Assembly (NCBI RefSeq): GCF_000002875.2
Contig: NC_009415.2
Location: 258,001 to 322,000 of the forward strand
From: Leishmania infantum JPCM5
Taxonomy: Eukaryota > Euglenozoa > Kinetoplastea > Trypanosomatida > Trypanosomatidae
Length of the DNA: 64,000 nucleotides
Direction: 5' to 3'
Made by a program: the position numbers and the translations under genes. The stretch's first letter is position 1; every line of letters starts with the position of its first letter. Below, piece after piece: positions 20,411 to 30,834 of this stretch. The notes beneath the pieces were generated by a model, which saw only the letters and a list, made by a program, of their open reading frames with translations, searched no databases and was not told the origin of the DNA.

Positions 20411-22590
20411 TTCGGGACGGACTACAAGGAAAGATAACCACTGGAGGGCGAGAAGTGAACAATATCTTACGTGGTGTCGTGAGCAGAGACAGAGATGGGA
20501 GACGGAAAGGAAGAGCAGCGGAGGCTAACACCGCGCACACATGCACGCTGGGCCGGAAGATGATGGGCGGTGGCGGAAAATGGGGAAGAATAAGAACGAG
20601 CTACATCACCACGGACGTGCACAAGGGTTTTGCTGTTGCGGAGGTGGGGTGCGGCAGAGAGGGGAGATTGCCCTGTGGCGGCATGTTTAAAAGTCGCGCT
20701 GCTGTCGTGCCTCGACAAGAAAAAGAAGAGGGACGGGATGACCGAAATGGATGACGAGCCAGAGAGTCATATGTAGCTGGCCTTGCTGTACGCGAAAGCC
20801 GGGTATGCAGGCACACGTCATCTGGTATAATCCGTGAAACAAACGTTGCGCTCAAGACGAACCCATCGTCGGTAGCGCACACATGGTGTACTCATCCTTC
20901 TACCACTGGAGTAAGTTGCAGTGCTCATGCACGCAGAGAGCGGAGCATGCGCCGGTACACCGAGACCGATACCCTTAGACATGCATGCATGCGGCCGTCA
21001 CATGTCTATTGTACTGATTTCGCGCGCTGATCTGTGCGCTTGGGCGTCGTCGACAGCATAAAACGAAGTACAGAGGCAGTGTAGAACGTTACGGAGCCTG
21101 GGAAACGATCGAAAGCAAAGGGGATAGAATCCAGCAGAATGAACAGAGCCGATCATCGCCGACGAGTAAGTGGGTGTGCTGGAGGGGCGAAAGCACTCCT
21201 CTCCCCTACCCTCACACACACAACCAAAAAAGAGGAGAAGGGCGGGAGTCAAACCGCGCGGAAGCACCGCATAAATGACTGCATGCCGTGGTTTCTTGCG
21301 CGTCCTTGTCTTCCTTCTGGCCAAGGGGCACGTATGCGACGCTACGGCGTCCCTCTCTGACTGGGCTTTCGCCAGCTCTTTCGTCGTCCTCCTCCACAAA
21401 AGCACCGTCGTCGTCGTCCTTGTCGCGTGTGTGTGTGTGTGCTGGGGAGGGGGCAAGCATGAATGCACGCGCCTGCCCGCAGAGAAAAACAGCAGAGAAA
21501 AATCACGCAAGCCAAAAAAAAGGCCCGCATGCTCTTCACACTCGTGCCGCTTCTGCGTTACCTCCATCGCATGCGATGGCGCGCCGGGGCGTCGAAGGGT
21601 GTCAAACGGAAGTGCTGCACAGGGTCGCCTCTATAGGACGACGGCCTGTCACGGCAGCGCTGTCGTAGAGGCAAAGGGCGGATGGCCGCTGGCGTTTTTT
21701 TTTGCCCCGTTTTAGAGAGAGTGCGAGTGAGTGAGTGAGGAGTGTCGGGTACTCCTGAACAAAGTCAATGAAGTGAGCTGATGATGATGGCGCGGCCGTC
21801 TGTCTGTGTGTGTGTCTGTGTGTGTCGGAGACGGGCAGGAGATCGTGTTCTAGAAACACGCGACATCGTCAGCGATAAGGGTTCGATAGAAGGTTTGAAA
21901 AAAGAAAAAAAGAAAGAGATGCCATCAGGAATGCGCAGCGACCGGACTCGCCAAAAGGTGAATATATATATATGAGAGATGTACAACAGACAAAATAGAT
22001 CCGAAAGGCGCCCCATCCATGCATTAAACCCATAAAGAAAGGAAGACACCTATGAAGGAGGGAGGGTACACACAACAGAATCGCGCGCGTCTGTGTCGGA
22101 GTCCATCGCCCGGGCCATGAGAACAAGACATCCGAGGAGAGAGAGCGGGGGCTCTCTCAGCTTTCCGTTTCGCTCTTTGGCATTCTGAGGCGAAAGCCGC
22201 GGAGGATCCTCCCGGTCCCTCCCTCTCAAGACGGTTTCTCCATCAAGATGCAGCGCTAAGGGCAGCGAAGCCTCAACCATGAAGTCGAAAACGTGCGAAA
22301 AGGGAGCTTGCGTGGGTGCCCTAACAACAAAGAAAAAGTGAGAAGACAGCTAGACCATGTAGACGCAAGTGCCGATGGCCCTTCTCGGAGGCGGGAAATC
22401 CATCCAGTCGCGAGCATATCGGAGCAAGCACCACAGGAAAGGGACGCAAGAAGAGAAAGACGCTCGCCTTCGACTCGCAGAGGAGGAGGAAGCGAAGGAA
22501 ACGAGCGTGATGGGGTGCAGAGAGCTGCCCTGTTTTCCTTTTACTCCAGACACGCCCACGGAAGCACCCCGACACGAACACCCACGTATT
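20411..22590. other. Intergenic, no gene recognised
   Basis: About 2.2 kb without convincing coding sequence. Small GT tracts (21,427-21,440; 21,800-21,825) and a TA run near 21,963 are present. Probably untranslated and spacer sequence. Confidence 0.45.
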
Positions 22591-23493
22591 CTACGCTGAC
22601 ATTGCCGGTGGCACGTTCGTCTCATACCGGAGTGGGATGCCGGAGTTGCGCGCGCCGTCGGACACACGGGTGTCCGCCTCGCTTGGATGGAAGGTGTTGT
22701 AGTTCTGGCCGTACACCGCACTCGGCGCGACGGACGACATTTCGCTGCGCACACTGTGAAGGCGCCTCAGAGTACCAGTGACAGGGCCATCGCTGGCAGT
22801 GTCAAGATCGTGCTCTCCCACGCCGGCTCGATCAGGCGAGAAGCGATCAGCAATGAAAGCACCGTTTTTATGCATGACTTTGAAGAACTGTGAGGTGAGC
22901 GACAGGATTGCAGCCATGGATTTGACAGCCATAGAGTCCAAATTCTTTTGGGCCACTTCACTGCGCTTGGCGATCTTCCTGTGGAGTTTATCGCACTCCT
23001 TCTGCAGCTTGTCCACCTCGGAGCTCTGCTTTCGCAGGTTCGTCGCAAGAAGAGCACTCTTTTCCGTGTGCATTTTGATCAACTCATCACGTTGGACGCA
23101 CTCTTGCAGCACCCTGGACGAGTGGTCGCTGCGCGCTTTCAGCATCTGCGTCTGCTGGTGAAGCTGGTTGCGCACGGCGTAGAGCTCCTCGCTGTGCTCC
23201 CACCTGTGAATCGAGATGTGGAGGCGGGAACAAATGTTTTTAACGTCATCGACACCTTCCACGTCCGGCTGCACATTAAGGAAGCTGTTCTGGGCTGCGC
23301 TGAGCAGCTCACCGTAGTCCTTGTACAGTGCCCCCACGTACTCCATGGCGGTTAGGTACTGGTCGAAGTTGCGTTGCGCCTGCGCCGCACTGCGGTACAG
23401 CATGTTGCTCGTCTCTTTGATCTTGAGCACCCACTCCCTCTGAGCACGGCGGTTCGTGTTGGAGAGCGGTACCTGCTGCGGAACGGTTGCCAT
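22591..23493 (-). CDS. BAR-like coiled-coil protein, 300 aa
   Basis: A clean ATG-started frame. Residues ~15-225 are helical and charged: NMLYRSAAQAQRNFDQYLTA, an LHISIHRWEHSEELYAVRN segment, and KLQKECDKLHRKIAKRSEVA, ending with AAILSLTSQFFKVMHKNG. The Trp-x-x-Ser-x-Glu-Leu element recurs in the 17.3-kb paralogue (NWRVSAEL), which ties the two together as a family. The C-terminal 75 residues are hydrophilic and probably disordered. Expected role: membrane-curvature binding or scaffold in the cytosol, inferred from the BAR-like pattern only. A strong pyrimidine tract lies about 150-220 bases upstream. Other long coiled-coil folds are possible. Confidence 0.8.
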   Translation of the reverse strand: MATVPQQVPLSNTNRRAQREWVLKIKETSNMLYRSAAQAQRNFDQYLTAMEYVGALYKDYGELLSAAQNSFLNVQPDVEGVDDVKNICSRLHISIHRWEHSEELYAVRNQLHQQTQMLKARSDHSSRVLQECVQRDELIKMHTEKSALLATNLRKQSSEVDKLQKECDKLHRKIAKRSEVAQKNLDSMAVKSMAAILSLTSQFFKVMHKNGAFIADRFSPDRAGVGEHDLDTASDGPVTGTLRRLHSVRSEMSSVAPSAVYGQNYNTFHPSEADTRVSDGARNSGIPLRYETNVPPAMSA

Positions 23494-23639
23494 GGTTAGT
23501 CTGCGTCCCGGTCTCGTTTACATGAAGATACGCTGTGCTGTGAAAGCGGGATAGAGGCGGCGAGGGCAACATGCAGAGGAGAAGACCGACCCGCTGAAGG
23601 ACGACAGGAGACGGAGGATGGGATAGAGAGATCGCGGGA

Positions 23640-23712
23640 GATCCGCAAACTAGCGCCAGAAAAAAGAAAAGACGCGAATCAGAAACACGAACAAAAGAAA
23701 AAAAAGGTGCAG
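23640..23712 (-). promoter_or_regulatory. Polypyrimidine tracts upstream of the 22.6-kb gene
   Basis: Two T/C runs in the sense strand (around 23,655-23,675 and 23,690-23,707) followed by AG dinucleotides form a good candidate trans-splice acceptor region, giving a leader of roughly 150 bases. Confidence 0.5.
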
Positions 23713-25659
23713 AAAAGACGGCAGAAGGGGAGGCCGGTGGAGGGAACCAAGTCGCGTGTGCGTGTCTGTCCAAACATGTGCCAGTGGCAGGCCTACACAT
23801 GCGAAGAGAGCACCCGCTTGCACCTAGACAGACATCTGCAGGAAAGGTGTGCTCAACAGAACTCAGCGGCGCCGGCGAAAAGACAGCGGACGCGCTTGGC
23901 TGACATCATGAATGCTTTTGAGCAAGGGCACACTCACCCGCAAACGGCGGTGATGTACAGCGCTAGGAAAAACCCTTGCGCGCTCGCAGAGGGGGAGGGA
24001 GAGAGACACAGAGATAGAAAAGAACGATACGGAGACAGACGATGGAGATCACGCAGGGAAGAGCGGCCAAATGGTTAATAGAAAACGCAGATAGCCCGCA
24101 ACTGAGTTTGGCACGCCGGCACAACAGCGCAGCACCACAAATGGGTGGCCGCTCGCTGGTATCGACACCAGTACACGACGAAGTCAGCCATCTTTGCCAC
24201 AGTTGTTTGCCACGGTGCCTAGTGCCGCGTACCCCCGCGCAGGACTAGAACAGGAGCGGAGAGGCAGCGCACAAAGGACATCGTGGTCCATGCGACGAGA
24301 GCCACGAAAAAAAAAGCGCAGCACGCTAGCAGCCACCGCTGAAGAGAGCGGCAACAGAAATCCAGCGCCTGCACAAACACACACAACAAGAAAGAGACTC
24401 CCGCACTTGCGCATCCACTGCCCTGCCACTTCGCCGATGTTCTTCCATCGCCATACATATCGACAGGCATACGCACCTGCGCATCGCTTCGTGTGATCAC
24501 TACGTGTATGCGAGGCGCTCGCCTTTCGACGAACCGAAATGCCACGAGAGGAGGGCGAGCCGAGACCCCTCAAGAAAAAAAATGAACGCGTAAGAAAATG
24601 GGGAGGGGGGGGCAGGAAACACGATGGAAGAGAGGGTGGGTGGATGGGTAAGGCATGGGCCGACTGCATCAGAACAGAAGCACGAGCGACGGCGCACAGC
24701 GCCCACGAAGAAAGTGCCTACGCGCTCGGAGGTATAAAACAAAACAAGGAAACCAGTGCACCTCCAGAAGAGACAGAGAGAGCGCTGAAAGAAGAGAAGG
24801 GGGTAATATTGCTTCACGCAGGAGGCACGTGCACGCGCGACAACACATCTGACCACTACCCTTCCCCTAAATCCGCTTACAGCTGATGGTGGTGCCGTCG
24901 ATAATCTCCTCTTGCTTTGCCCCGTCTCTATGCCTCTCTTTTGGCCGCGTAGGATGTGTCTGGTCCAGCATAGAAAACGAAACCCGGATGCCACCACAGC
25001 ACACGAAGGAGAATTGTAAAGCAGCGTTCAGGGCAAAGTCGGGCGACCATAAGCGGATGGCCTCGTCGCCGTTTACGGGACACGCACGTATGCATGATAG
25101 AGAGAAAAAAAAACGCACCCGCTCACAGGTAAGCGGGCTGTCTTCGTTTCTTGTTGAACTCGTGCGTTAACATGTTCATCACATGTGCGATTTGTGCTCG
25201 AGAAGGTTCTGTGCACGTATCCATCCGCGGTTGCCTCTCACCAACCACTGGAAAACACGGATGGGAGTCTCTCAAAATCAACATTCATCACAGAGGGAAG
25301 GAAGGGGGAAGGCACAGCAAAGAACAACAACCTCAGCCGCGCCGTGGCTTATGGGTCATCATGTATGCAAAGACAGACACAGAGAGAAAGACAGGGCCGC
25401 AAAACCAAGGAAGAGTCTGTGTGGTTGGGTGGGCCCGAAACGCACAGATTGAACAGCTCTGCCGACCGCGAAGGAACACGACGAAGGTGCATGCGCCTTG
25501 AAACTCGACCCGAGCAACGTCCCAAACTGAGAAACAAAAACAACGCAGATCAGCTCACACAACACCTTAGTGGCGTAATGCGCGTTTTACATGATAGGAG
25601 GGGGAGGCGGAGCATCGACGAGGAGGAGGAAATGCAGCCACGAGCCGGAAAAGAGCGTA
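23713..25659. other. Intergenic, no gene recognised
   Basis: No recognisable coding sequence on either strand. Purine-rich plus-strand blocks (24,300-24,360; 24,560-24,640) and short A-runs dominate. Confidence 0.45.
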
Positions 25660-26383
25660 TCGTCATGTGTAGTCAACACCGACTAGACGACTCCTGCGAA
25701 CCGTCGCACTGAGCACATGACTGATGATAAAAGATGCACTCGCAGATCCGCTGTGCGGTACCGAGAAGGCCAAGGGTGCCCCCGTCCGTTTGATTGCGCG
25801 CAGAGCTGGCTTGGCTACGCAGCATGGCCAGGCGGAGCAGTTGAGAAGTGCAGCGCGCCGTGGTCGAGATAGCGAAGAATAGCAAGCTTCCAGCATTGAC
25901 GCCGCAGTTCTGAGGCATAGTTCAGCTATACGGACACGCCAGCCACAATATGCTCGTCCCAGTAGCAGACGATCTCTTCGTCTCTCATGCCAAACAACCG
26001 CCCTTCTTTTAGCTGCGGCGCGCGACCCGGCCGCGCGTGGTCAGCACAAATCCTAAAGTACGATGAGGAACAGGACAAGGAACGAGATCACTACAAGGGC
26101 TCACAGCCCCACCAAGTCCGAGAATGCATCTGTGCTACCGTAGAATGCACCTTTGCCTTCCCGTTTCCTCGTCCGCTTGCTTGTCAGCAAACGGGGGAGA
26201 CATGGCCGCCAGTGCGCTCTGCAGTGCAAGTTGCGAGTTTTCAGATCGCGCATCCCACTGCTGAGAACGCCATACTGGAAGGTGAACTATACCATCCGTG
26301 CGTGCAAGCATGCTTCCGTCTGCGATCGATGCGGCTCCAGTTTTGTGAAGCAACGCGCTTCCGCGAAAACACCAGCGACACAT
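25660..26383 (-). pseudogene. Possible decayed coding region, family unknown
   Basis: An ATG frame (26135-26383, 82 aa) with moderately protein-like composition runs into a second frame that reads GAFYGSTDAFSDLVGL and then, after a stop, a hydrophobic stretch ALVVISFLVLFLIVL resembling a membrane helix. Further along, MRDEEIVCYWDEHIVAGVSV and another short ATG frame (25673-25918) follow. The pieces could belong to one broken membrane protein or be coincidence. No family is recognised. Confidence 0.25.
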
Positions 26384-26898
26384 GAAGTCGAGGAGAAACG
26401 GAATATAGCAAGAAGAAGGAGATGAGCTGAGGGTGACTCAGCCTACTCAGGCACGATCTACCGATCAGCGAAGACGTGGCGCTCTCACCCACAACAACGT
26501 GCGATCGCTAAAACGAAGTGTGCCCACAGAGACAGAGGTGCGTGCACAAAGAAAACTCTACTATTCACGTAAGAGGGTCGGCAACACTCCGCCGAGTGGG
26601 TAGTAGGGCACTTTAACAGCCGTCACAAAAACAGAAATGATGCGTTGCCGCTGCTGCTCTTGTTCTTCGACTGTCTCTTAAACAACCCTCCGCAGTGAAC
26701 CGCCATCGCCGCCCCGCTAAACACGCAACAGCGAAAACTGCAGAAAAAAAAAACAGCATTCCCCCCTCCAGATGCACTGCGACGGAACCAACGTGAGGAG
26801 CGGCAATCCAGATCCACACATACCCACAGACAACAAGGGGTCCAATAGGAGCACCACCGCATTAAAGGAAACCGACTAGGGGGTTTCCTTTTCCACAA
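26384..26898. other. Intergenic, left flank of duplicated segment A
   Basis: No coding signal. Immediately next to the SIDER2 end lies a sense-strand A-rich stretch (26,885-26,897, reading GTGGAAAAGGAAA on the minus strand) that may be the retroposon tail. Confidence 0.45.
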
Positions 26899-27406
26899 GT
26901 TCGTGCCGCTGCCACAAAACACGGGCGCAACTCCGCCCTGCACCCGGCGCGTCACAGGCCCATCCGCGCGGTGTAAAGCAGCCCCAGACACTCGTTGCAG
27001 CAGTGCGCTGGCTCCCTCATCTCAGCTTGGCCCCTGCCTCGAGCTCTACCCACCCGCCTCGCCGGCCGCCACCTGGTGCGATCCCTCCGGGGCGGCCCAG
27101 GCTCCTCCACCAGTGGGCAGTGTGAGGGCTGGACGCGGAATGCACTCGAGTCCGCATGACGCTCCGCCCATCACATGGATGGCGCAAGCGTGTGCACTGC
27201 CGCAGCGCTCTCCCGCGCACAACACCAGCAGCGATGCGCCGCTCTGACATCTCTGCGGCCTGGGCACCTGGCCCTGCCGCCGCCAGAAGTGACGCGGCAC
27301 TTGGCAGAGGGATAGAGGGGAGGAGGGTCGCTGCTTGGATCGCTCACCACACTCAGAGTGGGGTGCGCTACCCCCTGTGAGACGACGCACTGAGCTGAGG
27401 TGTGTG
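26899..27406 (-). mobile_element. SIDER2-like short degenerate retroposon, copy A
   Basis: A ~508-bp sequence present three times in the window at 98-100 percent identity by eye (also 54506-55013 and 58646-59153). Length, orientation with transcription, position in a 3' untranslated region and my recollection of the Leishmania SIDER2 consensus (the GCAGCGGCACGAAC end and GCGCCATCC-type core) support the call. SIDER2 elements in Leishmania are known to reduce mRNA stability of the genes carrying them. Here it would lie downstream of the BAR-like gene at 28.9 kb. Confidence 0.7.
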
Positions 27407-28532
27407 TCCTCTCATCATCGCGGATGAGCAAGCGAAACAGAAACGAAAAACAGAGAGAGCGCGCAACGCAGGGATGCAGGGCGGCGAGGTGAGACTTCGG
27501 ATAGAGACCGACGAGGATCGCAGCAAAACGGGACGGGCCCGCGGTGGCGCTAGAGAGACGAAACACACACACACGTGCGCTGAGAGAGAGACCGACGATT
27601 CCAATGAAAAGGAAGGGAGGCAAGCAGACGTCGAACAACGACAGAGAGCGGCGCAGTCACAACGAGGCCGTGGAGTCCGTCGTAGGCATCACTTGGCTGA
27701 GGAGGCAGGGGCGAAAAAGAGGAGGCACGGGCAAGGAAGAGAGGCAGCGAGTCGGTGCAGTAGACGGAGGTCACGAAGGGGTAGATTGAGGTTCAGTGCA
27801 CGGCCTGGTAGGCCGCACCGCACTCGTGCACAGGTGTGTCCATCTGGGAACAGGACGGGAGGTCACAGTTAAATCACAGCGAGCAGCTGTGATGCCGAGG
27901 TAGGGGCGAGCAAGATGTATGTAGAGCAAGAGGGATAAGGCCACGGGCACGACAAAGGAAGGGTGACGAAGGCAATGAGAGAGCCGCATAAGGAGAGAGA
28001 GGGCAACACGCACATCACACGTGCTGCGTCTTCGCGTGCTCATCCCCGCGAAGGCGATCGGCCTAGCGCTAATGGGGCGCAGTTGCCGCCCAGCGCAGAG
28101 TTCGACTGGTGCCGTGAGCCTTGTTGCAAAGACAACCGCACCGAGTCCCTATGGAAAGCAGACAAGCAACATGGGCAGTAGTTCACCGGATTCAGCTCAA
28201 AACACTAGCACAGACGCGAAGAGAGAGAGAGACATGAGGGCATGCCACGAGACGCCGAGCTTGCAGCAGGGAAAGATAATGGAGGGAGAAGAACCGAAAC
28301 AGAAACGGCTGACGCCGACACACCGAAATCAGAAGCAGCGCCATACTTCCCCCTCCCCAGCGGGCCTGCGCGGGTATAAAGCGGTTAAGCGCGCTTAAAG
28401 GCGTATGAAAACAGTAAATATAAACGGAAAGCAAGGTTGCGCCATCGAAGGAGGTGCATTTAAAGCCAGCCTGCGCTTTCCTGTGAGTCGCACGGGCTGC
28501 AGCTTTCTTCGCAAACGCGCGGCCTTCAGCGC
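27407..28532. other. Non-coding part of segment A
   Basis: Sequence between SIDER2 and the BAR-like reading frame; no coding signal. It is nearly identical to 55014-56140 except for the block 28,374-28,440, which differs strongly from 55,980-56,045 and marks a local replacement. Confidence 0.5.
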
Positions 28533-28868
28533 CTAGCGAGGGGCACACACCTCAGAGGCTGCGATGCTATTCGCCTCCATGCGAGTCATGAATTCGGTCG
28601 TCAGAGCAGAGTTGTGAGAGGCTATGTAGCCGGGCTGCGGTGGTGCCGACGACACCACCGACTGCGGGCCACGACCAAACGTGTACAGTGGCGGTGCCTC
28701 CCTGCCAGCGATGCCCACCTGTGAGATAGAGCCGAAGTCTTCGTCATCAGCGTTGTCCTCGACGGCTGATGGAGGCGCGGCAACGACGGCGGCCGTTGTG
28801 GCGGTCGCTGCTTCCGCGGTAGGCTTCAAGGTCCTCAGGCTTACCACTGCTGATGTACCCCTGTGAGG
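28533..28868 (-). pseudogene. C-terminal part of BAR-like gene A, cut off by TAG
   Basis: After the TAG at 28869-28871 the same frame continues for 111 codons to a TAG at 28533-28535. The translation (SLRTLKPTAEAATATTAAVV, then DNADDEDFGSISQVG) is almost identical to residues ~310-421 of the intact copy at 56141-57406. It is therefore the ancestral C-terminus, no longer joined to the rest unless the stop is read through. Confidence 0.85.
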
Positions 28869-29804
28869 CTACTTCAAACCACCGTTCATGGCCGTCATTG
28901 CCGGCGACGGCATCCGACCGCGAGGCGGTTGGCCCCGTGAGACCGTGCTCGAGACTCTGTGCTGTTGCCGGAACCTACTCGGAAGGCTCTTGAAGATGAT
29001 TCCGTCGTGTAGGCCACCATTCATCCCGTTCGGGTCGAGCCGGTACCCCTGTGAGGCATGAACGATGCTCAGCTCTGAATTCACCTGCAAGCAGCGCTGC
29101 TCGACAACGCTCTGCCGGTGCTCCTGCTGCTCTTGACAGTGGAGGACAGCAGCCTCCTCGATGGTAGGGTCCGTCTTGGTGAGGGCGTCCACGACAGACG
29201 TCATGTAGCCCGCGTTGAGTTCGAGGTAGCGCTTGAGCGCCGTCGCCGTCACGTTCTTCACGTCGTTCACCAACATCGCGAACCTATCTTCAAATTCTTT
29301 ATTGCAGTTCTGCAGCGAGACAAGCGCCTTATTCCGCGCCTGCACGTGCGTGGGATAAGATTTGCTCGTGTCCAGGGGTTTGCTCCTCTCCGCAAACGCC
29401 TTCTCCTGCTTATCAACGCACTGCTTTGCCTTCCTGTACTTCTCAAAGGCGCTCTTCTCCGCCTTCGCCGCCTTCTCCGCCTCCTTCAGCGATTTTTTCA
29501 GCTGCTCGACCGGGTGCAGCACATCCTCATGTACAAGCTTGTTGTATTGGCAAAAGGCGATGCCCTCCTTCATGCTGATGACCTCTTCGCCAAAGTGGTG
29601 CACGTACTGCTTTACCTCGTCATCGGTAAAACTGAGAGAGGTGAGTGCATCGAAGGCGTGGCTCACGTGCCCCAGCGTGGTCCCAAGCTCCTTCATCAGC
29701 ATCATCATCTTGGTCATGACACCGCTGAAGGAGTTGATGGCGGCGTGAATGGCCCGCATGTCATCCATCTGACGCGGGTGAACGAAGTCTTGTTGCATCG
29801 ACAT
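28869..29804 (-). CDS. BAR-like protein A, 311 aa, shortened by an in-frame TAG
   Basis: Starts MSMQQDFVHPRQMDDMRAIH and is about 95 percent identical to the 421-aa copy at 56.1 kb over its first ~245 residues. The helical core (residues ~1-215) includes MTKMMMLMKELGTTLGHVSH, SLKEAEKAAKAEKSAFEKYR and FEDRFAMLVNDVKNVTATAL; the last element fits the third helix of BAR domains. The frame then ends at TAG where the sister gene has TCG (Ser), losing ~110 disordered residues. The BAR-like core is intact, so a truncated functional protein is possible. Residues ~255-275 and the last seven codons differ sharply from the sister copy, suggesting local conversion (MNGGL occurs twice). SIDER2 lies in its 3' region. 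Confidence 0.75.
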   Translation of the reverse strand: MSMQQDFVHPRQMDDMRAIHAAINSFSGVMTKMMMLMKELGTTLGHVSHAFDALTSLSFTDDEVKQYVHHFGEEVISMKEGIAFCQYNKLVHEDVLHPVEQLKKSLKEAEKAAKAEKSAFEKYRKAKQCVDKQEKAFAERSKPLDTSKSYPTHVQARNKALVSLQNCNKEFEDRFAMLVNDVKNVTATALKRYLELNAGYMTSVVDALTKTDPTIEEAAVLHCQEQQEHRQSVVEQRCLQVNSELSIVHASQGYRLDPNGMNGGLHDGIIFKSLPSRFRQQHRVSSTVSRGQPPRGRMPSPAMTAMNGGLK

Positions 29805-30834
29805 GATGGGCGAGTAGGTGAAGTCGAGCTGTACACCGTCAGCGTTGCAGTAGAACGCGCGCTAGGGAGAGCTGCAGCCGAAAGAAGGGCAAATCAGCGA
29901 GGGCAAAGCAGACGACGGCCTTCTGGATGTCGCGGGGTTCCAGTGAGAGAGGCAGTAGGCGATCCGCCGTGTGTGTTGAACGCGGGGCCACGTGTCGGCG
30001 AGGCGCGGCTCCTCTTGAAACGAGAAAATGAGAGGGCGACAGAGAGGGATGCCTTTGGGCGTGGGAGGGGGGGAAGGGAGGGGCAGTCGAGAGATGGACA
30101 CGGAACAGGGGCAGGCAGTGATCCATGGCGGCAGCAGATGCGCCTCGCTGGCGTGGTCACCTCTGCGGCGGAACGCAGAGGCGCAAAACAAGACACGGTA
30201 GCGGCTACCGGTGCAGCCCGCGGAGGAAGCCGGCAAGCCCTGCAGCTCCGCCCATTACGAGGCAAGGGGTGCGAGCAGCGCCGACAGCATCACGTGTGCG
30301 TGGCTTCACGCAGAGGGAGGCGCAAAAGGAAAGGCGAGGAGAGGCAAAGGCGGCCGTCACTGTGCAGCGAAAGAGAAAAAGGGACAAGGCGGCAGGCAAA
30401 CAGCGGAGAGCGAGCGAGAGAAACGGGCACCGGCGCTGGATCAAGCGAGCCCGCAAAAGAAAAGGCGGCGCATACACATAGATAGACATCGGTAGATATA
30501 TGGACACACACCCATCTATCCATATATACGGAGACGGAGCGCTGCGTTTGCAAAGAGCAGCACAGAAAGCGGGCAAGGGCCAGAGAAACGGCCCGAAACG
30601 GTGCGCCGTATGCGATCCGAGATGATCGGATCGCAGCAGACAGCGCACCTGAAGAGGTCAGCTGGCGAGGCAAACGCGAAAAGGGACAAGGCCCACGGAG
30701 ACATCCGCGTACTGGTCATACCAGTCAGGAAGTGCACCCCCGCTCTGCACTCTGGCGGCCCGTTCCCCTCTGGATCACGTCCCACCACCTCAGCAACCGC
30801 CACTCCCACACGGTGTGCTCCCTGTATCCACATT
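29805..30834. other. Upstream region of BAR-like gene A; hairpins
   Basis: About 1 kb without a gene. It includes the C2 gene's downstream region and two clear inverted repeats: 30,611-30,634 (arms gcgatccga and tcggatcgc) and 30,494-30,529 (arms tatatgga and tccatata). Both are conserved in the duplicate at 58.1-58.2 kb. Long frames here on either strand are shadows. Confidence 0.5.

Noticed and set aside
29118..30485. 455-codon plus-strand frame (and its twin at 56720-58087)
   Set aside because: Antisense shadow of the BAR-like gene extended through non-coding sequence; preserved only because the segment is duplicated.
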